Position numbers and translations under genes: made by a program. Below, in pieces: positions 53,870 to 63,536 of a stretch of 64,000 nucleotides of DNA. Under the pieces are notes generated by a model. That model saw only the letters and a list, made by a program, of their open reading frames with translations. It did no database searches and was not told where the DNA came from. How positions within the stretch are numbered: the first letter of the stretch is position 1; the number at the start of each line of letters is the position of its first letter. Source of the stretch: Pyropia haitanensis (taxonomy: Eukaryota; Rhodophyta; Bangiophyceae; Bangiales; Bangiaceae); assembly GCA_008729055.1 (NCBI GenBank), contig SDUX01000010.1, positions 1,875,090 to 1,939,089 on the forward strand. Reading direction: 5' to 3'.

Positions 53870-55519
53870 ATGTACACGGACCGCCTGGCCGACGGCCGGG
53901 CATCCGAGCCAAACACGTACCCCTTCCCCCGCGCGACGCTCAATCGCATTGCCGCGTCGGCGGGCGTGGTGCCATCACAGCTGAGCCTCCTCGAGGTGTC
54001 CAGCGGCACCCCCCTCTTTGATGCCGTCCTCGACTACGCGGGCCGCACCTCGCAGGCGCCCGCAGACAACACGACCGCGCCGGTGCGGGCGCGGTGGGTC
54101 AACCCGCGGGATTCGTCCGAGTGGGTCGACGGCCACGGGAGCGACGCGGACGACACGGACCACACAGAGGCCATCGCCGCGGCCATCAAGGCGCACGGCC
54201 TAGCCGAGGCGCCGGACGACCAGGGCGCGTCGCAGATCCTGGCGCGTCCTCACCCGCGCCAGTTGCTCAAGGCGGTGGCGGGGCTTGGTGAGACGGTCGT
54301 GACATGGCCGCCACCGCCGGCCCTCTCTGTGGCCACCTTACGGGCGTCGCTTCTCCCTGGGAGGGAGGGCGGGCGGGAGGAGGCTGAGGGCGGCGGCGCG
54401 GCGGTTGCGCTTGCGGCCGACACGTCCGCCCCGCCCCCGACTCACACCATCCACGTGGTGCACTTTACGGCTGGGCCGCCGCTCCAGGGCGATTGCCGCG
54501 AGCCCGCCCTCTTTCGCACCGTGGTACTGGTCAGCGCTGCCCCAGATGGAGAGGCTGTCCTGGTAGAGTTTGCACGCGGTGTGAAGACCTGGCGGCGGGA
54601 CCTGTACGAGCAGGTGCCCCGGCCAATGATGTTTGAGCTGCACCGCTTCCGCACCGACTCGGAAGGGGGCTACAGCCACTGGGACTGCGAAGGGGAAAAG
54701 CATGGCCGGCTGCTCTCGTCTGTTATTTTGCCAGACGGCATGGCCGAGGCGATATTGGATGACGTGCGCTCGTTTCTCTCTGCGTCCGCCAAGGCGTGGT
54801 ACCGACGCCATGGCCTCCCATACCGGCGCTCGTACCTCTTTCACGGCACCCCCGGGTCGGGCAAGACGTCGACTATCCGGGCCCTGGCCAGCACGTTTGG
54901 CCTGCAGGCGTGCTTCCTGAGCGTCACCAACGCCAAGTTCAACAACCAGGTGCTGGCCGACGCGCTCAACACGCTGCCTCCCCGGGCGCTGCTCGTGATC
55001 GAGGATGTGGATGCGCTTTTTTCTATTGACCGGTCGACGACGGGCGTGGCGGGCTGCATGACCTTTTCCGGCCTCCTAAACTGCTTGGACGGCCTCACCG
55101 CGGCCGAGTCTGTGCTCGTCGCGATGACGACCAACAAGGAGGTGCGTGAGCTCGACCCCGCGCTTGTGCGCGGCGGCCGCGTGGACCGGCGGTGGGCCTT
55201 TTCGGCGCCCGACAAGGCGCAGCTCGTTCGCCTCTTTTCTTCCTATTACCCTGATGCGGATGCGGCCACGGGTTCCGCCTTTGCCGACGCGCTGGTCGCC
55301 GGCCTGGGCGCGGACCAGGTGTCCATGGCCGCCGCACAGCAGCTCTTCATCTACATGCGGCTTGCCACGCCCGCGCAGTGCGTGGCTGGGGTGCCCGCCT
55401 TTTGTGCCGAGTACCTGACGGGGCGCGCGGCGGCGGCGGAGGAGGCTGCCGCCGCCGCCGAGGCCGCAGCAGCAGCGGCAGAAGCTGATGAGGGCGAGAT
55501 GAGCGACCCATCTTTTTGA
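53870..55519 (+). CDS. BCS1-like AAA ATPase
   Basis: BCS1 proteins are AAA ATPases of the mitochondrial inner membrane that translocate the folded Rieske protein for complex III; plants have many relatives with other roles. The 549-residue protein (ATG at 53870, MYTDRLADGRASEPNTYPFP) has a divergent N-terminal part, then the BCS1-specific region (FHTVVL-like FRTVVLVSAAPDGEAVLVEF, ILPDGMAEAILDDVRSFL, WYRRHGLPYRRSYLFHGTPG), Walker A HGTPGSGKTS near residue 325, FLSVTNAKFNNQVLADAL, Walker B ALLVIEDVDALF near 375, FSGLLNCLDGL, and the arginine-finger segment LVRGGRVDRRWAF. No clear membrane helix is seen at the N-terminus, unlike canonical BCS1, so it may be a soluble relative. The C-tail is a Glu/Ala helix. 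The frame is unbroken. Confidence 0.88.
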   Translation: MYTDRLADGRASEPNTYPFPRATLNRIAASAGVVPSQLSLLEVSSGTPLFDAVLDYAGRTSQAPADNTTAPVRARWVNPRDSSEWVDGHGSDADDTDHTEAIAAAIKAHGLAEAPDDQGASQILARPHPRQLLKAVAGLGETVVTWPPPPALSVATLRASLLPGREGGREEAEGGGAAVALAADTSAPPPTHTIHVVHFTAGPPLQGDCREPALFRTVVLVSAAPDGEAVLVEFARGVKTWRRDLYEQVPRPMMFELHRFRTDSEGGYSHWDCEGEKHGRLLSSVILPDGMAEAILDDVRSFLSASAKAWYRRHGLPYRRSYLFHGTPGSGKTSTIRALASTFGLQACFLSVTNAKFNNQVLADALNTLPPRALLVIEDVDALFSIDRSTTGVAGCMTFSGLLNCLDGLTAAESVLVAMTTNKEVRELDPALVRGGRVDRRWAFSAPDKAQLVRLFSSYYPDADAATGSAFADALVAGLGADQVSMAAAQQLFIYMRLATPAQCVAGVPAFCAEYLTGRAAAAEEAAAAAEAAAAAAEADEGEMSDPSF

Positions 55520-55935
55520 TGATGGCGCTACAGCGGAGGAGGAAGAGGCAGAGCGATGGCGCGACGGCAGGGGAAAAATAGCAAGGTGGGTGCCTCAGGT
55601 CAGCCCTTTTTTGGGTTGGGGAGGAGAGTGGGGATCGGTCTTTACGGTTCGCGGTGATAGGAGCGCACGTACGTACCTCGGATCATTGTCATTTACTCCT
55701 TGCCTCCGACGCGGGCGTGCCCGTTGACGTACGGGTCTGGCGCTGGCCCAGCGGCAAGGCGGGGCGAAAAGAAAAAGAGAGAAAAAAAATGCATGCGGGC
55801 AACAGCGCCGCCGCGCGTGGCCGCCGCGGCGCGCGCCCCCCCCTGCCTGTCCCCCGGCTCCGGCCACGGCTACGCCCTCCGCCACCCCCCCCCCTCCCTC
55901 CCCCCCCAACGGACCCCACGCCTGCGGCGCCGCGC
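55520..55935. other. Intergenic region, convergent BCS1-like and Hint genes
   Basis: About 400 bases between facing 3' ends. No gene is supported; if the Hint gene uses another frame at its end it may reach 55689 or 55595. Confidence 0.5.
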
Positions 55936-57476
55936 TCAAGCCGACGCCCACGCAGCCGCCCGGAGCACCCACTGACGGAGCCACCCCCCCCCCCCTCCAG
56001 CCACCCCCCCGACGCGTCCAGCCGGTAGCCCGTCACGCGGCCGACCGCCGCGGCTGGCGCGAGCGCGGCGGCCGCCACCCGCGGCGGCACCGCGGCCGTC
56101 CACGTGGACGCGAGCACCCCCCCCACCACAATATCCCCCGCCGCGGTGTGCGGGTTGTACAGGCCCGCCGCGGTGCCGCGGGAGACGCGGATGACGGGGG
56201 AGGAGACCGCCGCGGCGGCGTCGGAGAGGGCGTCGCCGACCGCCACGTCCGCGGCACGGACGAGGACGCGGCGGCGGCCGCCGCCGACGGGGACGAGGTG
56301 GTCGGCGCTGGCGGTGAGGCTGCGGCCCGTCGCGGTTGTGAGCGTCACGACCGGGTGGGCGCCGCCCGGGGACCGGTGGGAGAACAAGTAGATGGGGGAA
56401 AAGGCGTCGCCGCCGGCGCCGGCCGCCACCCGCACCACGTCGCCGACGGCCAGGTCCGCCATCGTGACGGTGCGCCCCGACGCCAGCTCCACCGTCGCGG
56501 CGGCGGGGAAGCACGACGCGCCGCCGTCGCCACCCGCCGTTGCGCTGTTGCCGCCCGGCTCGCCCAGCACCGCCGCCGTGTACACGCAGAGGGGCTCCTC
56601 GTCCCAGTCATCGTCCAGGCGGTGCGTGCCGGGGCCGTGCCCGTGGTGCTTGTCTTGCATGTCGTCGTCGTCTGGGAGTTGCACCCGCAGCAGCACCGGG
56701 CCGGCGGGGACGGACACGGCGCGGCCGAGGAAGGTGGTCTTGATGGCGTCCCGCGCCGTCACGGCGATTGTCACCATGGCGGCCGCCGAGCGGCGGCGGC
56801 CGCACTGGCGGCCGGCGCTGTCCACCCCGACGAGCGCGTCCTTGCCAAACGCGTCCGCCACGGCTTTGCCAAGGCCGTCGACGACCGCGGCGGCCAGCGG
56901 CCGGACGACACGGTCGTCGTCGGCATCGTCACCGAGCGCCTCTGTGAGGGCGTCGAGGGTGGTCAGCGCGGCGGGCGGCAGCAGCACCAGCCGGCCGCCA
57001 CCCACACACGCGGCCTCGTCTTCGACCATGGCCGCGTCCTCGACGGCCAGCCCGCCGTTGCGGCCGCCGCGGCTGCCGACCACCCGGAAGCCGACGCTCC
57101 GCGCGCAGCGCCCCGTGGACGGGTGGCGGTCCCGGTTGCGGTCGCGGTGGCGGCCGCGCCCTTCTGCGGGGCGCTGCTCCCCCTCATCGTCCGTGTCGTC
57201 GCACGAGTCGTAGCCGTCGTCGGCGTGCACGCGGGTGCCGGCGGGGCACACCAGCCGCCGGAGGGTATAGGTGCGGGTGACGTCGCGGGGGCGCAGCGTC
57301 CGGCGGGAAGGCCGCAGGGCGGCCGCCCACGAGCCGCTGCCGCCGCCACCGTCGCCGCCGCCGCCGATGCCCGCCGCGTCGGTCGTGGCGGCGGCGGTGG
57401 CGGCGGCCGCGACGGCGGCCGCGGTGGCGGCCGCCGCCGCGGTTGTCCACACCTTGCGGACAGGACGGGGCGCCAT
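55936..57476 (-). CDS. Hint (Hedgehog/intein-type) autoprocessing-domain protein
   Basis: Hint domains cut the peptide bond before their first Cys and may transfer the upstream part to another molecule. The protein starts at 57476 with MAPRPVRKVWTTAAAAATAA, a basic then Ala-rich hydrophobic stretch that could be a signal peptide. The N-terminal 320 residues are unfamiliar, with paired Cys (LVCPAGTRVHADDGYDSCDD) and a later ordered part (VVRPLAAAVVDGLGKAVADA). The Hint domain begins at Cys322: ASCFPAAATVELASGRTVTM, DLAVGDVVRVAAG, LTASADHLVPVGGGRRRVLV, AADVAVGDAL, and GLYNPHTAAGDIVVGGVLAS, which is the typical Hog-type ending block. After a G run near 55984-55996 the frame changes and likely ends LRQWVLRAAAWASA at 55936. 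No cholesterol-transfer (SRR) region is recognised. Confidence 0.8.
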
Positions 57477-59103
57477 GGTGGGGGGGTGGGCGGAAGCGCC
57501 GACAGCAGGGTCAGGGATCCCTTGATGGGGTGCAGCGACCCGCGCAAAGCGAGAGGCGTGCAACGGGTGGGAACGACCAACGGCACGGGCACGAGCCGAC
57601 GGGGGCCGTCGCTGTCGGTCGTGCTGCTGCGCCGTGTTGCCTGCGTCCACACTGCCAGACGGGGCGCGCTGCTGCTATTTATGCGTGCGCTCTGCGGGCG
57701 GGCCACCCCGCCCGTGGCGCGGCCTCGACGCACCGCGGGGAGCGCCCGCACGCCACCGCCTCGTGCGCCGCGGCCGTTTTGGCGCGGTTGCGGCCGCGCG
57801 CCCCCCCTGTGCCCGGCCCTCCCCTGAGGACCACCCGCCGCGGCTGCCGCACGCTGCCACGCGCGGCCGCGCGCCCCCCGGCCGAGGTGTGCCGCGGACC
57901 CAGTCGCAGCGGCCCGGCAGCGGCGCGCCCGCCAGGCCGCTGTTCCACCCGTCGCTCGAGCGAGCGCCCCGCGCGGGAGGCGCAGACCTCTGCGTACAGC
58001 GCTGTACACGCCGGGCGGGTGCTTGTGCAACGGCGATGCGCAACAAAGTGGGTGGAGACGGGGAATAAAAGGGTGGAGACGGGGGGGGGGGGGGGGGGCG
58101 CGCACCGCGCGCGGTCGGGGATCACCCGCGGGTCCGCGGACCCGTCCCGGGGGTCCACCGTGGACGCCCGCCGACCAATGCTGCGGCCGTGATCGCCCTC
58201 AGCGACGCACCGCGGCGGGCGGTCCTCCGTCTGCCGTCTACAGCGGTTGACAGCTTGTGGCCTGTAGTGCCTATACGTAGCGCGGAGAGCCTTGCGCGGA
58301 GGCGCCGGGCGGGAGCTCCCGGGAGCATCCGCCCCCGCACCAGGCGGTGCCCACAGCCGAGGACAGCTGTGCATCATGCATACAGCGAGGCATGCATAAT
58401 ATTCGTCCACATATGGCCGTTGACAGCGGCAGCGCGACGATCCGCATCCACACCTACAGCAAGGCGGGGGGAACCTCCAACAGCGGCGGCGTCGTCAGCG
58501 GGACTATTGACCACCCTGGGGAACCGGCGGGCGGCACGCTTGCCAGGTCAGCCTGCTCTTCCCATGTTCCACGGCGATGTTGTTGTGGCAGCTGGAGAGG
58601 GGGCGCACCAATAGGCGACGGACGCGCTCGGACCGTACGGAGAGTGCTCGCGGCTGGGCGTGCTGGCTGCTACCCCACCTACTGGGCTGCTTCCACGGTG
58701 CTGCTGGCAGGATGGACCGTGCGCTCACACGGCATGATGCTGACGTGCGTAGGGCCTCCCGCTTCTGCGTGTGCTTCCCAATCAAACCGATAAAGCACAG
58801 ATGAGAGGTGGATGCCCGGCACAGGCCAGAAGAATGCAGTAGGCCGCCCGCACAAACGAGGGACCCACCAGTCGACAGAACAAGCATAGGGAAGGACGGC
58901 GTTGACAAAACAGGGCCGGCTACGCCCCTTCTCGACAATGACCTGCAAGGCCGCGGTGGTAGCCAGGATAGCTGACTTGGGGGAGAAGGCAGGTGGTGTC
59001 GGGGCGCACCCCCGCCACCCCCACCACCCCGTGGGTGACCGACGGCGCGGCGGCAGACACCGAGCCACGCCGGCCGCTACCCCTGCATCCGGAGGCGCTC
59101 CCC
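57477..59103. other. Intergenic region between Hint and RING/FBA genes
   Basis: About 1.6 kb. 57.5-58.2 kb is G+C rich and probably the Hint gene promoter; G16 lies near 58081-58098. 58.2-59.0 kb is closer to neutral composition. Several open frames exist on both strands, none with a recognisable domain. Confidence 0.5.
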
Positions 59104-60842
59104 TCAGGCGGGCCCGCCCCCGTGCCGCCGCCGCTGCTCCACCGCCCGGTTGCGCGCGTAGGCGGTGAGAATCCGCGCCACGTCCGCCGGTGGCACGGCG
59201 CCGCCCAAGTCGGTGGCCTGCCGGCGGCGCTGGCCACGGGCACCCCCACCCCCGCCGCCATTGGTGTCGCCGGCAGCGGTGGTGGCGGCGGCGGCGGCGG
59301 CGTTGGTGGCGGCGGCGGCGGCGGCGGCGCCGTCACGGCCATCCCCGGCAGGGGCGTCACGGAGGACGTCCCCCTCTGGGCGGTCGCCCAGCAGCACCCG
59401 CACCCCACACGCGGTCACCTTGGCGCCGTACCAGCCCGCCCACCCCCGCCCGTCCCGCCCCCGCACGCACACCACCACCCAGCGTGCGCCCGGCGCCGGC
59501 CCCAGCACGTGCCGCGCCGGCTCCCAGCAGTCGGCCGGCGCCGCGGTCGTGCCCGTACTCACCGCCGCCACCTCCGCCCCCGCGCCATCGTACAGCGCCG
59601 CCTCCAGCACGTACACCGACGGGCAGTCGGTGCGCGCCCGAAACGCGGCCGACACGGCGACCGGCACGCCCGCCGCGGCGGCCGCCGGCCGCACCGCCGC
59701 GTGCAGGTCCACCACCTGCGCCATCACGCACGGGTAGTAGGTGCTCACAAAGTTGCGGCCGCCCGCGGCTGGGTGCGGCACCTCCGACGCCTCGGTGGAC
59801 CACTCGAGCGGGCCCCACCCCCCCGGCCCGGCCCACCCGCCGGGCAGCGGGTACCAGCCGGCGGTGCCCGCCGTGGCCGACGGGTTGACGAGCAGGTTGC
59901 GGGAGGCGGCGGCCGGCCGGTCGGCCGCCACGCCGCCCGCGCCGCCCGCCGACGCGCACGCGGCGCAGCCGTACAGCTGCTCACACGCGGCGGCGGGGCC
60001 GTTGCGGTGGGTGGACCGCCCCGGCGGCAGCGGCTGCGTACACGCCGGCCGGCCGGGGCAGGGGGTGGGGGCGGGCAGCGCGGCGGGCGCGCCGCCGCCG
60101 CCGGCGGGCAGCGCCGCGTGGCACGCGTCGCAGTAGTGGGTGCGGCCAAAGCACACCCACGCGGACGGGCGGCAGCAGGTGCGGCACTTCCACAGGTGGT
60201 GGGGCGCGTGCGCCGGGTCGGTACACACCGTCGCCCCGTCGGCAGCAGCCGCCGCCGCCACCCCCGCCCCCGCCGCTGCCGCCGCCGCCACCCCCGCCGC
60301 CGCCCCCGCCGCCCCCGCCGCCGCCGCCATCGTCCCCGCCGGCGCGCCCGCCCCCGGCGCGACCCCCCCTCGCACCACACACGGCGGGCAGAGGCGCTCC
60401 TCTGGCGGCAACCCCCCCCCCCCCCCCCACACGCGGCGTCCCCCCCGTAAAACGGTTGCCCACACGCCGAGCACAGGTAAAACGCCGCCGCGCGGCGGGC
60501 GGCGGCCACGTCGGCGCCGGCGCCCAGCCGCTCGACCAGCAGCGCGTCGACGGCGGCGCGGATGGCGGCGGGGATGGCGGCCACGTCACGGAGGGCGGGG
60601 TGGTCGGCCCAGGCGCCACACTTGGCGCACGCGGCGCCGGCAAAGGCCAGCCGCCGCGCCGGGTCGGGCGCCGCGTGCCGCAGCTGCGCGCGCACGCAGT
60701 CCGTGTGCCAGCGGTGGCCACACGCGAGCGTGAGCGTCGCCGCGGCGGCGAGGGGGGACAGGCAGATGGCGCACTCGTCCGACGTGTCGGTAAACGTGGG
60801 GGGCGGGGGGGGGGGGGGGGGGGGTTGCCCCGCGTGACTCAT
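59104..60842 (-). CDS. RCR-like (MYCBP2-type) RING/tandem-cysteine E3 ligase fused to an FBA domain
   Basis: The protein starts at 60842 (MSHAGQPPPPPPPPPTFTDT). Residues 24-85 form a RING: CAICLSPL, CGHRWHTDC, CAKCGAWADHPAL. Then comes a cysteine-rich part resembling the tandem-cysteine domain of MYCBP2/PAM/Highwire: YLCSACGQPFYGGDAAC, a CPPC segment, CTDPAHAPHHLWKCRTCCRP, VCFGRTHYCDACHAAL and LYGCAACAS. MYCBP2 relays ubiquitin from one Cys to another and modifies Thr. From about residue 315 to 485 an FBA domain follows: NLLVNPSATAGTAGWYPLPG, GGRNFVSTYYPCVMAQVVDL, RARTDCPSVYVLEAALYDGA, and GRDGRGWAGWYGAKV. FBA domains in FBXO2-type F-box proteins bind N-glycans. The frame changes at the C run near 60416-60428. 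An Ala-rich linker lies between. The end is LTAYARNRAVEQRRRHGGGP. Likely cytosolic. Confidence 0.82.
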
Positions 60843-61690
60843 CGTGGCGGCAGGGACGAGGGATGGCGGCGGGTGGGGGCCAGCGCAGGCGGGGGGGGGG
60901 GGGGGGGGGGGTGGGAGATGGCGCCGGAAAGAAGCGGGCGCCACCGCCAGGGCGGGGGTGGGATGACGCCAGGCGGACGCGGCGGCGGCAGCCGCCGGGG
61001 GTCCCCACCGCAAGGGCGGCGGCGGCGGGGATCAAGAGGGGAGAAGAGCGGCCGCGGGTAGCGGCAAAAGAGAGGGGGGCGTCGGAAACAGTGCACCACA
61101 CGAGGTGTGGGTGGAACGGGCAGAAACGGAGCGCGGGTGCAAGGAAAGACAGCGGCGACGGTGCGAGCGTCACGGCCGGCGGGGTGTCGCTGGCGACGCG
61201 GCGGCTGGGGCGAACGAGACTGGGAACGCGCGCAACGAGGCCTGGTGTCCCTTGTTGTACACAGTACCTGTGCGTGCCACAGCGCCTCGTCACGCCCGTA
61301 TGTACATACGGTGGTGACGTCACTCGCGTTGTCGGTGTCTGAAACGAAAGCACCGTGCGGAACAGTGAAACCTGTACCGTTGGCTGACTTTTCCGTCAAG
61401 GGGACAGCGCGCGCGAAAACAGGGGGATGGATCCATCCATCGGTCGGGGGCGATCTCCGCCCGTTGGCGTGGGGTGTGCCCTCCCCCTCGCTCGCCGTCG
61501 TAGCCGCAGCGCGCGACGCGCCGTCGTTGACCGACGGTGCCATCGTCCCCCTCGCCCGTGCCCCCGACGCGCCCCACACCCCGCGACGTGCCCGCCGTCC
61601 ACCACCTCCCACGGGCGTCGCCGCTGTGGCGTCTTGCTCGCCCGTGGTGTCACCCGCTGCGCCCGTCGCCGCCCGCCGGCTCTTGGCACC
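60843..61690. other. Divergent promoter region, RING/FBA and RRM genes
   Basis: About 850 bases between gene starts pointing apart. G18 lies near 60893-60910. 61230-61440 is closer to neutral in composition. No gene is supported. Confidence 0.5.
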
Positions 61691-62240
61691 ATGGCCTTTG
61701 CCACGCCGCTCGGCCTTGGCCGCCGTCCCCGCGGCGCCACCCCCCGGGCCGCCCCGCGGGGGCTGGGCGTCACGTGCGCGACCCCCCCCCCCCCCGGCGC
61801 GGGCGGCGCGGCGGACCCCCCCCCCCCTCCGCGGGGGCGTCCACCCCCTCCCCCCCCCCCCCCCCCCCACCCGCGGCGTCGGGCGCCCCCCCCCCGGCAC
61901 CCCCTACACCGTCTGCGCCACGTGCGGGGCGGCGTTTGTCGTCCCCCCCACGGCGGTCTTTCGCGGCGGCGGGCGGCTCGTCTGCTGTGGCGTCTGTGGC
62001 CACACGTGGGTGCAGGCTGCCCACGCGCTCGCCGCCCTCGTCGCGGACCACGCGCTCGTCCCCTACCCCGCCGACCAGCGCGCGGCGATCGCGACCGCCG
62101 CCGCCGCGCGGCAGCGGCAGGGCATTCGCGCGTGGCGGTTACGCCGGCGGGGGGCACCGGCCGTGGCGTCAGCCGCCGCGTCGCGGCGGCGCGCGACGAC
62201 CACGGCGGGCGGCACGGCCGGCACGGCCGGCACGGCCACA

Positions 62241-62327
<87 letters not shown>

Positions 62328-62713
62328 TCGTGGTCATCGTCGTCGTCGCTGTTCCTCACCAACCTCCCCTGGTCGGCCGACGCGGCGGCGGTGGCGGCCG
62401 CGCTGGCGGGCGTGGGCGTGGGCGGCGTCACCGCGGCGGACGTGCGGCTGCTGCGGTCGCGCACGACGGGGATGTCGCGGGGGATGGCGTTTGTGGCGTT
62501 GCGGTCACCGGGGGGGGAGGGGGGGGGGGGGGGGGGCGCGCGACGCCGCCGCAGCTGGTCGCCGCCGTTGCCGCGGCGGATGGGGTGGTGGTCGGCGGCC
62601 GGCGGGTGGCGGTGCGGGTGGCACGCGGCAGGGGGGCGGCGGAGGGGGGGGGGGGGAGGGGGGGGAGGAAGCCGCCGGGACAGGGGAGGGCGCCTCGGAC
62701 TGACTGGGGGTGA
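61691..62713 (+). CDS. RNA-binding protein with zinc-ribbon and one RRM, likely plastid
   Basis: From the ATG at 61691, MAFATPLGLGRRPRGATPRA is basic and free of acids, like a plastid transit peptide. After C-run frame changes (61783-61870) a small zinc ribbon of MJ0042 type is read: YTVCATCGAAFVVPP, then LVCCGVCGHTW. A Ser run from a TCG microsatellite (62249-62300) and poly-Ala separate it from an RRM: RNP2 LFLTNLPWSADAAAVAAALA, loop VTAADVRLL, RNP1 GMSRGMAFVALR, and after a G-run frame change at 62512-62537, QLVAAVAAADGVVVGGRRVA. The end is RAPRTDWG at 62713. About 340 residues. It resembles small plastid ribonucleoproteins of the cp29/cp31 kind in having an N-terminal presequence and RRM, but has only one RRM and an added zinc ribbon. 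Confidence 0.7.
62249..62300 (+). repeat. TCG/GTC trinucleotide microsatellite in the RRM gene
   Basis: About 16 tandem TCG triplets code for poly-Ser in the frame used by the RRM protein, followed by GCG triplets (62300-62325) that code for poly-Ala. Confidence 0.85.
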
Positions 62714-63498
62714 GGGGGTGGGGTGGGGGGGGGGCAGGGCGTTGGCCGGGAGAGGTGATGAGCGGGGGGTCGGCCGGGACTGCCGCGGGGCGGTCGCAGC
62801 GCTGCCCACGCTGGCTGGGGTGGTGGTGACTCGTGGCCACGCTGCCGCTGGCGGACTTCCGTGGGGAGGGCGGCGAGCCGGTAGACGTGGGGCGCCTGCC
62901 TTGGGGTCTATACCCGAGGCACTGTTTTTGTTTTTTTTTTCTTTTTTTCGCCGGCCCCTGCTGGCGATGGCCACCGCTCCTTGTCCGGCCCCGCTCGGCT
63001 CGGTCCTGTGGTCGTCGCAGTGCTTGGCCCGCGGCGGCGGCGGCGGACGGACGCTCCCTTGGCTGCTCCCCTTCCGTCTGGGGGCGCCCGTTGTGGTCTC
63101 CCCCGGCGGTGGCGTCACGTGTTGTCTTTTTGGACTGGGCTCCGTTCGGCCTTGATGGGGGTGCGGTCCATGCTCCGTTGCGCCTTTGCCGGTGCCCTTG
63201 CTGCCCAACGTGTGGGGCCTTGATGGCGTCTGTAGGCGGGTGGCGGCGCCTTTGCTGGTGCCCTGCCGGCCGCGCACGACGGTGACTGGGCGCCGACGAT
63301 GACTGGGCTGCGGTGCGCTTCGTCTCTTGTGCACTGTTTCGGGTTTGGGGTTTCTTGGCCTCGGGCTGTTGCATCGCTGCCGCTGGTCGCACGACCGGTA
63401 CCGCGTCGTCGACCATCCGTTTGTGGGGCCGCGGCCGCGGTGGATGCATCGGCGTGACCGGCGCGTCGGCCGCCGCCGTGCGGACGGCGGCCGCGGCA

Positions 63499-63536
<38 letters not shown>

